Positions 56,087-64,000 of a DNA stretch of 64,000 nucleotides are shown in pieces. The translations under genes were made by a program, and so were the position numbers. Source of the stretch: Novosphingobium sp. EMRT-2 (lineage in GTDB: Bacteria; Pseudomonadota; Alphaproteobacteria; Sphingomonadales; Sphingomonadaceae); NCBI RefSeq assembly GCF_005145025.1, contig NZ_CP039695.1, positions 3,023,501 to 3,087,500 of the forward strand, in the 5' to 3' direction. The stretch's first letter is position 1; each line of letters starts with the position of its first letter. The notes below the pieces were generated by a model. The model saw only the letters and a program-made list of their open reading frames with translations. It was not told the origin of the DNA and ran no database searches.

Positions 56087-57571
56087 ATGAACGCCCACCC
56101 CGCCATGCTGAGCTGGCCGGTCGAAGCCGGCGATGAACTTGGCCTCGCCCTGTGGACCGCGCGCGACATCGCCGCCGCCACCGGGGGCACCGCGTCGGGC
56201 GATTTCAGCGTCTCCGGGGTCGAGATCGACAGCCGCGCCGTGGCCGAAGGCGATCTGTTCTTTGCGCTGAAGGGCGAAACCGCGGACGGGCACCGCTTTC
56301 TCGAAGGCGCGTTCGGACGTGGCGCGCAGGCCGCCGTGGTCGACCGGGAGGTGCCCTGGCCGCACGTTCGCGTTGCCGATACCTTTCACGCGCTGGAAGA
56401 CCTCGGCCGCGCGGCGCGCGCGCGGGTGGACGCCGGGATCATCGGCGTCACCGGCTCGGCGGGCAAGACCGGGGTCAAGGAAGCGCTCTATGCGGCGCTC
56501 GATCGCGGCAGCCGGGGCCGGGCGCACCGTTCGGTCAAGAGCTACAACAACCATGTCGGCGTGCCGCTCAGCCTGGCGCGGATGCCGGCGCGCACGCGCT
56601 TCGGCGTGTTCGAGATGGGCATGAACCACGCGGGCGAGCTGTCCGCGCTGACCCGGCTGGTCCGCCCCCATGTCGCCATCGTCACCACCATCGCCCCGGC
56701 GCACATCGGCCATTTCTCCGGCGAGGAGGCGATCGCCGACGCCAAGGGCGAGATTTTCGAAGGGCTGGAACCGGGCGGCACCGCGATCATCCCGGCGGAC
56801 AGCCCGCACTATACCCGGCTGCGCGCCAAGGCGGAGCGCCACGCCGCGCGCGTGCTCGGCTTCGGTGTGTCGCGCGAGGCGCAGGTCCGGCTGATCGATG
56901 CGGTTCCCGCGCCGGCCCTGAATGATGGGAGTGGCGGCACGCTCGTGACGGTCGATCTCGGCACGCGCAAGCTGTGCTACACCATCGCCATGCCGGGCGC
57001 GCACTGGGTCGCCAATTCGCTGGCGGTGATGGCGGCGGTCGAGGCGGTCGGTGGCGATCTTGGCGCGGCCGGGCTGGCGCTGGCGGAGATGGAAGGGCTG
57101 GCCGGGCGCGGCGCGCGCCATCGCATTCCCGCGCCGCGCGGCGACGGTTCGGGCGAGGCGCTGCTGATCGACGAAAGCTACAACGCCAACCCTGCTTCGA
57201 TGCGCGCCACGATCCTGCAACTGGGGGCCACGCCCGCGCGCCGGCGGATCGCCGTGCTGGGGGCGATGAAGGAACTGGGCGCCGACGAGGCGCGCTATCA
57301 CCGCGAACTGGCCGTGCCGCTGATCGAGGCGGGTGTCGATCGGGTGATTCTGGTCGGTGCCGAAATGGCGCCATTGGCCGAGGCGCTGGGGAAAAGCGCC
57401 GCCGCGCCGCTTGCCCGGCGAATCGAGATGGCTCATGTGGAAACGACGGCGGAAGCGGCTGAACGCCTTGCTTCCGAAGGGGTCGAGGGTGGCGACGCCA
57501 TGCTCGTGAAGGGTTCGAATTCGGTCGGATTGGGAGTGCTTGTCCGCGCGCTCACGGCCAGGGAAAACTGA
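56087..57571 (+). CDS. murF: UDP-MurNAc-tripeptide:D-Ala-D-Ala ligase
   Basis: 494 residues. The ATP loop reads IIGVTGSAGKTGVKEALYAA, the usual MurF form; FGVFEMGMNHAGELSALTRL and LLIDESYNANPASMRATILQ are also family signatures. It completes the UDP-MurNAc-pentapeptide. It starts 3 bp after murE and mraY begins at the base after its stop. Confidence 0.95.
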   Translation: MNAHPAMLSWPVEAGDELGLALWTARDIAAATGGTASGDFSVSGVEIDSRAVAEGDLFFALKGETADGHRFLEGAFGRGAQAAVVDREVPWPHVRVADTFHALEDLGRAARARVDAGIIGVTGSAGKTGVKEALYAALDRGSRGRAHRSVKSYNNHVGVPLSLARMPARTRFGVFEMGMNHAGELSALTRLVRPHVAIVTTIAPAHIGHFSGEEAIADAKGEIFEGLEPGGTAIIPADSPHYTRLRAKAERHAARVLGFGVSREAQVRLIDAVPAPALNDGSGGTLVTVDLGTRKLCYTIAMPGAHWVANSLAVMAAVEAVGGDLGAAGLALAEMEGLAGRGARHRIPAPRGDGSGEALLIDESYNANPASMRATILQLGATPARRRIAVLGAMKELGADEARYHRELAVPLIEAGVDRVILVGAEMAPLAEALGKSAAAPLARRIEMAHVETTAEAAERLASEGVEGGDAMLVKGSNSVGLGVLVRALTAREN

Positions 57572-58636
57572 ATGCTCTATCTGCTGGCGCACTGGCTTCA
57601 CTATGAAGGCCTGACCAATCTTTTCCGTTACCAGAGCTTCCGCGCCGGCGCCTCGCTGCTGACCGCGCTGTTCGTGGGCCTGTTGATCGGCCCGCGCTTC
57701 ATCAACATGCTGCGCGTGCGGCAGGGCAAGGGCCAGCCTATCCGCGAGGACGGGCCGCAAAGCCACCTCGCCAAGCGCGGCACGCCCACCATGGGCGGGC
57801 TGATGATCGTTATCGCGCTCACGCTGGGCCTGCTGCTGTGGATGGACGTGACCAGCCGCTATGTCTGGGCCTGCCTGGTCGTCACGCTCGGCTTCGGTCT
57901 GATCGGCTTCCTCGACGATTACGACAAGGTCACCAAGTACGCGCACAAGGGCGTGCCGGCCAAGGTTCGCCTGCTTGGCGAATTCGTCGTCGCGGGCGTT
58001 GCCGCCTGGCTGGTGGTGGGGGAAACCAACCTCTACGTGCCGGTGTTCAGCAACCTCTATATTCCGCTGGGGCCGTTCTATTACGTCTTCGCCGCCTTCG
58101 TCATCGTCGGCGCGGGCAATGCCGTGAACCTGACCGACGGGCTGGACGGGCTGGCGACGATGCCGGTGGTGATCGCGGCGGGCACGTTCGCGATCATCGC
58201 CTACCTCGCCGGCCGCGTGGACTATGCGCATTACCTGGGCATTCCGCACGTTCCCGGCGCGGGCGAACTGGCGATCTACTGCGCGGCGGTGATGGGCGCG
58301 TGCCTTGCCTTCCTGTGGTTCAACGCCCCGCCTGCCGCGGTGTTCATGGGCGATACCGGCAGCCTTGCGCTGGGCGGCACGCTGGGCGTGATCGCGGTGT
58401 CCGCGCATCACGAGATCGTGCTGGCGATCGTCGGCGGCCTGTTCGTGATGGAGGCCGTCTCGGTCATCATTCAGGTCTCGGTCTATAAGCGTACCGGCAA
58501 GCGCGTGTTCCGCATGGCGCCGATCCACCACCATTTCGAACAGCTCGGCTGGAAGGAATCCACCGTCGTGATCCGCTTCTGGATCGTCTCGATCGTGCTG
58601 GCGCTGCTCGGCCTCGCCACGCTGAAGGTGCGATGA
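57572..58636 (+). CDS. mraY: Phospho-N-acetylmuramoyl-pentapeptide transferase
   Basis: 354 residues, about ten transmembrane helices. The active-site aspartates are in [20 protein letters not shown] and [20 protein letters not shown]; the C-terminal [20 protein letters not shown] is characteristic. It makes lipid I on undecaprenyl phosphate at the inner membrane. It directly follows murF without a gap. Confidence 0.96.
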   Translation: MLYLLAHWLHYEGLTNLFRYQSFRAGASLLTALFVGLLIGPRFINMLRVRQGKGQPIREDGPQSHLAKRGTPTMGGLMIVIALTLGLLLWMDVTSRYVWACLVVTLGFGLIGFLDDYDKVTKYAHKGVPAKVRLLGEFVVAGVAAWLVVGETNLYVPVFSNLYIPLGPFYYVFAAFVIVGAGNAVNLTDGLDGLATMPVVIAAGTFAIIAYLAGRVDYAHYLGIPHVPGAGELAIYCAAVMGACLAFLWFNAPPAAVFMGDTGSLALGGTLGVIAVSAHHEIVLAIVGGLFVMEAVSVIIQVSVYKRTGKRVFRMAPIHHHFEQLGWKESTVVIRFWIVSIVLALLGLATLKVR

Positions 58637-58643
58637 TCCGGGC

Positions 58644-59954
58644 ATGATCGTCTCCTCCGCCTTTGCCGGAAAGCGCTACGCGGTCCTCGGCCTCGCCCGG
58701 TCGGGGCTGACCAGCGTGGAAACGCTGCTGGCCAGCGGCGCGCAGGTGACGGCGTGGGACAACCGTGAGGAAGCCCGCGCCACGCTGGAAGGCCGGGCGA
58801 CGATCGCCGATCCGCTGACGATCGATCTTGCCGGGTTCGATGGCGTGGTCGTCTCGCCCGGCGTGCCGCTCAACCGCCACCCCATCGCGGACTATGCCCG
58901 CGCCGCCGGGGTGCCCGTGATCGGCGATATCGAACTCTTCGCGCAGGCGCGCGGCGATCTGCCCGCGCACCGCGTCGTGGCCATCACCGGCACCAACGGC
59001 AAGTCCACCACCACCGCGCTGGTGCACCACTTGTGCAAGAGCGCGGCGCTGCCGGTGCGCATGGGCGGCAACATCGGCCTGCCCGTGCTGGGGCAGGAGC
59101 CGCTGCCGGCCGGGGGCGTCTATGTGCTCGAGCTGTCGAGCTATCAGATCGACCTGACCTATGGCCTCGCGGCGGACGTCGCCGCGCTGATCAATCTCAG
59201 CCCCGATCACCTCGACCGCTACGATGGCTTTGCCGGCTATGCCGCCTCCAAGGCGCGGCTGTTCGCCATGCAGCGGCCCGACCAGCACGCGGTGTTCGGC
59301 TGCGGCGATCCGCACACCCTGCGCATCGCCGGGGATGTCGCGGAGGGCCGGAGCGCGGGCTTCGTCCATGTCGTTGATCCAGCGGCGCTGGCGGGGCAGG
59401 CGGACTGGCCCTCGCTGCAAGGCCCGCACAACCTCCAAAACGCGGCCATCGCCGTGGAAATCGCGCGCCTGCTCGGCCTGTCCGAAAGCCAGTGGCGGCC
59501 GGCGCTGCAATCGTTCAAGGGCTTGCCGCACCGCATGGAACGCGTGGCCGAAGCGGGTGGGGTGCTGTTCATCAACGACAGCAAGGCCACCAACCCGGCC
59601 TCGACCGCGCCGGCGCTGGCCGCGTTCCCGCGCATCCACTGGATCGTCGGCGGGCTGCCCAAGGGCGACGATCTCGACGAATGCGCGCCGTTCTTCGATC
59701 ACGTCGTCGCAGCTTACACGATTGGCGAGGCGGGACCGCGCTTCGCCGAGATTCTCGAACCGGTGATGCCCGTCAACCGCAGCGAGATGCTGTGCGACGC
59801 GGTCAGCCAGGCGATCGCCGCCGCGCGGCCGGGCGATGTCGTCATGCTCTCGCCGGCTTGCGCCAGCTTCGACCAGTTCCGCGATTTCGAAGCGCGCGGC
59901 GATGCCTTCCGCCAGATCGTGGAAGCGCTGACCGGCGCGCCGGGGGAAGGGTGA
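58644..59954 (+). CDS. murD: UDP-MurNAc-L-Ala:D-Glu ligase
   Basis: 436 residues. N-terminal KRYAVLGLARSGLTSVETLL (UDP-binding), ATP loop VVAITGTNGKSTTTALVHHL, and LINLSPDHLDRYDGFAGYAA with FINDSKATNPASTAPALAAF. It adds D-glutamate to UDP-MurNAc-L-alanine. It starts 7 bp after the mraY stop. Confidence 0.95.
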   Translation: MIVSSAFAGKRYAVLGLARSGLTSVETLLASGAQVTAWDNREEARATLEGRATIADPLTIDLAGFDGVVVSPGVPLNRHPIADYARAAGVPVIGDIELFAQARGDLPAHRVVAITGTNGKSTTTALVHHLCKSAALPVRMGGNIGLPVLGQEPLPAGGVYVLELSSYQIDLTYGLAADVAALINLSPDHLDRYDGFAGYAASKARLFAMQRPDQHAVFGCGDPHTLRIAGDVAEGRSAGFVHVVDPAALAGQADWPSLQGPHNLQNAAIAVEIARLLGLSESQWRPALQSFKGLPHRMERVAEAGGVLFINDSKATNPASTAPALAAFPRIHWIVGGLPKGDDLDECAPFFDHVVAAYTIGEAGPRFAEILEPVMPVNRSEMLCDAVSQAIAAARPGDVVMLSPACASFDQFRDFEARGDAFRQIVEALTGAPGEG

Positions 59955-59964
59955 ACGGCCGGCG

Positions 59965-61194
59965 ATGAACACCTCTCCCACGCGCCTCGTCACCACCACC
60001 ACGCGCGAAGGCGGGGTCCGCCTCGTCGGCGCGGCGCACCGTTTCCGCCGCACCCGGCGCAGCGAACTGCTGATCTGGTGGCGCGAGATCGACCGGGTGC
60101 TGCTCGGCCTGATCCTTACCCTGCTTACCGTGGGCGCGGTGGCCGTGGCCGCCGCCTCGCCGGCCAGCGCGCACCGCCTGTCCACCGCGCAGAAGTCGCT
60201 GGGCGACCTCTATTTCTTCTGGATCCACCTGCGTTGGCTGGCGGTGGGGCTGACCGTGATGTTCATCGCCTCGCTGCTGCCCCGTGAATCGGCGCGGCGG
60301 TTGGCGATCATGCTGTGCGGGGCGATGGTGCTGGCGCTCGTGCTGGTTCCACTGGTCGGCGGCGAGGTGAAGGGCGCCAGGCGCTGGCTTTGGATCGGCT
60401 TCAGCCTCCAGCCTTCGGAATTCCTGAAACCGGCTTTCGCGATCACCGTCGCATGGATTCTCTCGTGGCGCGTGCGCGATCCCAACCTGCCGGTCATCAC
60501 CATCTCGCTGGCCCTGCTCTGCACCATTGGCGGGCTGCTCATGCTCCAGCCCGATTTCGGCTCGACCGTGCTGTTCTGCGGGGTGTGGTTCGTGCTGGTG
60601 CTGCTCTCGGGCCTGCCGATCGCGCGGTTGCTGTGGGTTGCCGGCGGGGCCGTCATGCTGGTGATCGCCGCCTACCTGTTCTACCCCAACGCCACCCACC
60701 GCATCGACAATTTCCTCAACGGCGGCAGCGAGTTCGACCAGGTTGACCTTGCCATGCGCACGCTCGTTGCCGGCGGGTGGAGCGGGGCCGGGCTGTGGCT
60801 GGGCGCGCGCAAGAACGCGCTGCCCGAGGCGCATACCGACTACATCTTTTCGGTGATAGGCGAGGAATTCGGCCTGATCGCCTGTGCGGTGATCGTGATG
60901 CTCTACTGCGCGGTTGCCGTGCGCGTGCTGATGCGGCTGGTGGAAGAGGAAGACCTGTTCACCGTGCTGGCCGCCGCCGGGCTGACCGCGCAGCTTGTCG
61001 GGCAGGCGTTCATCAACATCCTCGTCAACCTGCAACTGTTCCCGTCCAAGGGCATGACGCTGCCGCTCATCAGCTATGGCGGTTCGTCCACCATCGCCCT
61101 GTTGCTCGGGGTCGGCTTCCTGCTCGCCATTACCCGCCGGAATCCCTATCTGACGCGCGAGTCATTCACGATCGGGGAGTTCCCGCGAAAATGA
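59965..61194 (+). CDS. ftsW: SEDS-family peptidoglycan glycosyltransferase FtsW
   Basis: 409 residues. A basic, Thr/Arg-rich cytoplasmic N-terminus (to about 50) is followed by ten hydrophobic segments. SEDS hallmarks: GARRWLWIGFSLQPSEFLKP with the catalytic-loop Asp in MLQPDFGSTVLFC, AHTDYIFSVIGEEFGLIACA and GMTLPLISYGGSSTIALLLG. It polymerises septal glycan with FtsI. murG begins inside its stop codon (ATGA). Confidence 0.95.
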   Translation: MNTSPTRLVTTTTREGGVRLVGAAHRFRRTRRSELLIWWREIDRVLLGLILTLLTVGAVAVAAASPASAHRLSTAQKSLGDLYFFWIHLRWLAVGLTVMFIASLLPRESARRLAIMLCGAMVLALVLVPLVGGEVKGARRWLWIGFSLQPSEFLKPAFAITVAWILSWRVRDPNLPVITISLALLCTIGGLLMLQPDFGSTVLFCGVWFVLVLLSGLPIARLLWVAGGAVMLVIAAYLFYPNATHRIDNFLNGGSEFDQVDLAMRTLVAGGWSGAGLWLGARKNALPEAHTDYIFSVIGEEFGLIACAVIVMLYCAVAVRVLMRLVEEEDLFTVLAAAGLTAQLVGQAFINILVNLQLFPSKGMTLPLISYGGSSTIALLLGVGFLLAITRRNPYLTRESFTIGEFPRK

Positions 61195-62390
61195 GCGCGG
61201 TATCACGGCATTATGTCCTCGCCGCGGGCGGTACGGGCGGGCACCTGTTGCCCGCCTTCGCGCTTGCGCTGGAGCTGGAACGGCGCGGCCATCACGTCGC
61301 GCTCGTCACGGACGATCGCGGCGCGAAGATACCGGGCAAGCCCGCGTTCATGCCCGCGCATGTCTTGCCGGCGGGCCGGCTGGGCAAGAACCCGCTTACG
61401 CTGCTGAAGGGCCTGCGCGCGATCTGGGCGGGCCGCGCCATGGCGTTGCGTCTGTTCGAAAGTTTCGAGCCGTCCTGCGTGATCGGTTTCGGCGGCTATC
61501 CCGCGTTTCCGGCGCTGATCGCCGCGCAGTCCGCCGGTATTCCCACGGTGATCCACGAACAGAACGCGGTGCTCGGCCGTGTCAACCGGATGCTGGCGAA
61601 GCGCGTCAACGCCATCGCCACGTCCTATCACGAGGTCGACCGGCTCGATCCCAAGCTGTGGGGCAAGGTCCATCTCGTCGGCAATCCCGTCCGTCCCGAA
61701 GTGCTGGCGCTGCGCAGCGAACCGTTCCCCGAATTCACCGAGGAAGGTCTGTTCCGCGTGCTCGTCACTGGCGGCAGTCAGGGCGCCTCGGTGCTGTCCG
61801 AAGTCGTACCTGATGGTCTCGCCATGCTGCCGCCCAGCCTGCGCCATCGCCTGCAGGTCACGCAACAGTGCCGCGCGGAAGACCTGGAGGCCGTCCGCGC
61901 GCGCTATGCCGCGCACCAGATCCCGGCCGAACTCGGCACCTATTTCGAGGACATGGCCGGCCGCCTCGCCGAAGCGCACTTGTTCATCGGCCGCGCCGGC
62001 GCCTCGACCATCGCCGAACTCACCGCCGTTGGCCGCCCCGCCATTCTCGTGCCCCTGCCGATCGCGACCGACGATCACCAAGCCGCCAACACGCGCGAGA
62101 TCGTCGCCGCCGGCGGCGCGCGCGCGATCCGGCAGACCGGCTTCACGCCCAAGGAACTGGCCAAGCAGATTCAGACCATGGCGCTTCATCCCCAATCCCT
62201 CGCCAACGCCGCGCATGCCGCCTGGAACTGCGGCCTGCCCAACGCCGTCACCGACCTGGCAGATCTGGTCGAAAGCTTCGGTGCGGTGCCGCTTCAGGAC
62301 GTGATCCGGATGGAAGGCGGCAAGACAGCGACTTCGGAACAGGTCGCGCTGGGCGCAAGCGTGCCGCGCGACACCGGAGTCCGCGCATGA
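61191..62390 (+). CDS. murG: UDP-GlcNAc:undecaprenyl-PP-MurNAc-pentapeptide transferase
   Basis: 399 residues. GT28 motifs: [78 protein letters not shown] and [20 protein letters not shown]. It adds GlcNAc to lipid I to form lipid II on the cytoplasmic face. It overlaps ftsW and murC by 4 bp each. The C-terminal 25 residues ([20 protein letters not shown]) extend beyond the fold. Confidence 0.95.
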   Translation: MSAVSRHYVLAAGGTGGHLLPAFALALELERRGHHVALVTDDRGAKIPGKPAFMPAHVLPAGRLGKNPLTLLKGLRAIWAGRAMALRLFESFEPSCVIGFGGYPAFPALIAAQSAGIPTVIHEQNAVLGRVNRMLAKRVNAIATSYHEVDRLDPKLWGKVHLVGNPVRPEVLALRSEPFPEFTEEGLFRVLVTGGSQGASVLSEVVPDGLAMLPPSLRHRLQVTQQCRAEDLEAVRARYAAHQIPAELGTYFEDMAGRLAEAHLFIGRAGASTIAELTAVGRPAILVPLPIATDDHQAANTREIVAAGGARAIRQTGFTPKELAKQIQTMALHPQSLANAAHAAWNCGLPNAVTDLADLVESFGAVPLQDVIRMEGGKTATSEQVALGASVPRDTGVRA

Positions 62391-63811
62391 AGGGTGTCGG
62401 CACAGATATCGGCACGATCCATTTCGTCGGCATCGGCGGGATCGGCATGTCCGGCATTGCCGAAGTCATGCACAACATGGGCTATTCGGTGCAGGGTTCG
62501 GACATCGCCGAAAGCTATGTCGTCGAAGGCCTGCGCCAGCGTGGCATCGCGGTGATGATCGGCCACAAGGCGGAGAATGTCGAAGGCGCCGCCGTGGTCG
62601 TTACTTCCACCGCCGTCCGGCGCGAAAATCCCGAAGTCGTCGCCGCCCTCGAAGCGCGCGTGCCGGTGGTGCGCCGCGCGGAAATGCTGGCGGAACTGAT
62701 GCGGCTCAAGAACACCGTGGCGGTGGCCGGCACCCACGGCAAGACCACTACCACATCGATGGTCGCGGCGCTCCTCGATGCGGGCGGGGTCGATCCCACG
62801 GTCATCAACGGCGGCATCATCAATTCCTATGGCTCGAACGCCCGCCTTGGTGCGTCGGACTGGATGGTGGTGGAAGCCGACGAAAGCGATGGTTCGTTCC
62901 TGCGGCTTGACGGCACGCTGGCGATCGTCACCAACATCGATCCCGAACACCTCGATCACTACGGCAGCTTCGACCGGGTGAAATCGGCCTTCGTCGAGTT
63001 CATCGAGAACGTGCCGTTCTACGGCGCGGCGATGCTGTGCATCGATCATCCGGAAGTGCAGGCGATCATCCCCAAGGTGCGCGACCGCCGCGTCATCACC
63101 TATGGCTTTTCCGCGCAGGCCGACGTGCGGGGCGAGGGCGTGACGCCGATCCCCGGCGGCAACCGCTTCACCGCCGTGCTGCGCCAGCGCGACGGTTCGT
63201 TCCGCCGCATCGAGGGCATCGAACTGCCCATGCCCGGCCGCCACAACATCCAGAATGCGCTGGCCGCCGTGGCCGTCGCCGTGGAAATGGGCGTGTCGGA
63301 TGACCTCATCCGCGCCGGCTTCGGCAAGTTCGGCGGGGTCAAGCGCCGCTTTACCAAGGTGGGCGAGATCGCGGTGGACGGTGGTTCGGCCGTGGTCATC
63401 GACGATTACGGCCATCACCCGGTCGAAATCCGCGCCGTGCTCGCCGCCGCGCGCGAAGGCGTGCAGAACCGCGTCATCGCCGTGGTGCAGCCGCACCGCT
63501 TCACCCGCCTGCGCGATCATATGGAAGACTTCCAGGGCGCGTTCAACGATGCCGACGTGGTCTATGTCGCGCCGGTCTATCCCGCCGGCGAAGCGCCGAT
63601 CGAGGGCGTGGACGCGGCCGCACTGGTCGAAGGCGTCAAGGCGCGGGGCCATCGCTCGGCGCATCTGATCGCCGGGGCCGACGCGCTGGCGCAGGAACTC
63701 GCACCGCTGGTCCAGCCCGGCGACATGATCGTCTGCCTGGGCGCGGGCGACATCACCAAGTGGGCGGCGGGCCTGGCGGATGCCGTCAGCGCGCAGGGGG
63801 CGGCGGCGTGA
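62387..63811 (+). CDS. murC: UDP-MurNAc:L-alanine ligase
   Basis: 474 residues. N-terminal [23 protein letters not shown] loop [20 protein letters not shown], and [20 protein letters not shown] with [20 protein letters not shown]. It begins the stem peptide. The ATG at 62387 overlaps the murG stop (ATGA), and murB starts inside its own stop codon (GTGA). Confidence 0.96.
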   Translation: MKGVGTDIGTIHFVGIGGIGMSGIAEVMHNMGYSVQGSDIAESYVVEGLRQRGIAVMIGHKAENVEGAAVVVTSTAVRRENPEVVAALEARVPVVRRAEMLAELMRLKNTVAVAGTHGKTTTTSMVAALLDAGGVDPTVINGGIINSYGSNARLGASDWMVVEADESDGSFLRLDGTLAIVTNIDPEHLDHYGSFDRVKSAFVEFIENVPFYGAAMLCIDHPEVQAIIPKVRDRRVITYGFSAQADVRGEGVTPIPGGNRFTAVLRQRDGSFRRIEGIELPMPGRHNIQNALAAVAVAVEMGVSDDLIRAGFGKFGGVKRRFTKVGEIAVDGGSAVVIDDYGHHPVEIRAVLAAAREGVQNRVIAVVQPHRFTRLRDHMEDFQGAFNDADVVYVAPVYPAGEAPIEGVDAAALVEGVKARGHRSAHLIAGADALAQELAPLVQPGDMIVCLGAGDITKWAAGLADAVSAQGAAA

Positions 63812-64000
63812 CCAACTCCGCACCATCCTTTGGGGTAAGGGGCAGGCTGACCCCCAACGCCCCGCTCGCCCCGCTGGTCTGGTTCAAGTCCGGCGGCGCG
63901 GCGCAGTGGCTGTTCGAGCCGAAGGATACGGATGACCTGTGTGCGTTCCTGCGCGATCTCGATCCCGCCGTGCCGGTCATGGCGCTGGGGCTGGGGTCCA
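63808..64000 (+). CDS. murB: UDP-N-acetylenolpyruvoylglucosamine reductase, N-terminal fragment
   Basis: Starts with GTG at 63808, overlapping the murC stop by 4 bp. The 64 visible residues include [20 protein letters not shown] and [20 protein letters not shown], the start of the FAD-binding domain of MurB (the TWFKIGG-like segment here WFKSGG). It reduces enolpyruvyl-UDP-GlcNAc to UDP-MurNAc. The gene is cut by the window edge. Confidence 0.92.
   Translation, partial: MTNSAPSFGVRGRLTPNAPLAPLVWFKSGGAAQWLFEPKDTDDLCAFLRDLDPAVPVMALGLGS

Noticed and set aside
54608..58645. A 1345-codon open frame on the minus strand across murE-murF-mraY.
   Set aside because: It is the high-GC mirror of three well-recognised plus-strand genes; its translation is low complexity, rich in His, Arg and Asp, with no domain.

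Overview
The window is GC-rich chromosomal DNA from an alphaproteobacterium, most likely a sphingomonad (Novosphingobium or a close relative). This is inferred from the gene content: TonB-dependent receptors, a glnB-glnA pair, bpt, tamA-tamB, a standard dcw cluster, and short palindromic repeats scattered between genes. I see no rRNA, tRNA, CRISPR array, phage or insertion sequence.

Positions 1-4370 hold the downstream part of an arginine succinyltransferase operon on the minus strand, in transcription order DUF1338 dioxygenase, astC, astA, astD (cut by the window edge). A LysR regulator diverges from it. Positions 4378-17138 hold the most distinctive locus: a minus-strand run encoding a tryptophan-tryptophylquinone (TTQ) amine dehydrogenase of the aralkylamine type (heavy chain, MauE, MauD, light chain). 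It is followed by two monohaem cytochromes c, a TonB-dependent receptor broken by one frameshift, an aldehyde dehydrogenase and an acyl-CoA ligase, then a tannase/feruloyl-esterase-like hydrolase and a DUF481 outer-membrane protein. A TetR-type gene diverges from the heavy chain, and the intergenic region carries two tandem 18-bp palindrome-bearing repeats, one overlapping a TTGACA -35 sequence. Read together, the locus would turn an aromatic or aralkyl amine into aldehyde, acid and acyl-CoA, with electrons leaving through the cytochromes.

Positions 17260-32697 hold a low-GC secreted orphan gene, a divergent LysR/glutaryl-CoA dehydrogenase pair, a K+/H+ antiporter, a VanZ-like protein and threonine ammonia-lyase. 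Then come a strongly structured intergenic segment, bpt, the tamA-tamB outer-membrane assembly operon and a glycosyltransferase.

Positions 32716-50388 are mixed housekeeping: an aldehyde dehydrogenase, a CHASE4-like/GGDEF/EAL signalling protein, glnB-glnA with a candidate sigma-54 promoter and a clear glnA terminator, map, an M17 aminopeptidase, an SH3-only protein coupled to argC, a 2Fe-2S ferredoxin, an AlkA-like glycosylase, an SDR, a pterin dehydratase, ccmA-ccmB, cysteine synthase and two membrane-anchored orphans. Two families of dispersed palindromic repeats lie between these genes.

Positions 50709-64000 are the start of the dcw cluster in canonical order (mraZ, rsmH, ftsL, ftsI, murE, murF, mraY, murD, ftsW, murG, murC, murB), with genes overlapping by 4 bp or nearly touching. 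It runs off the right edge inside murB. The 320-bp leader of mraZ contains a repeated GGGAAA motif in opposite orientations, a candidate MraZ operator.
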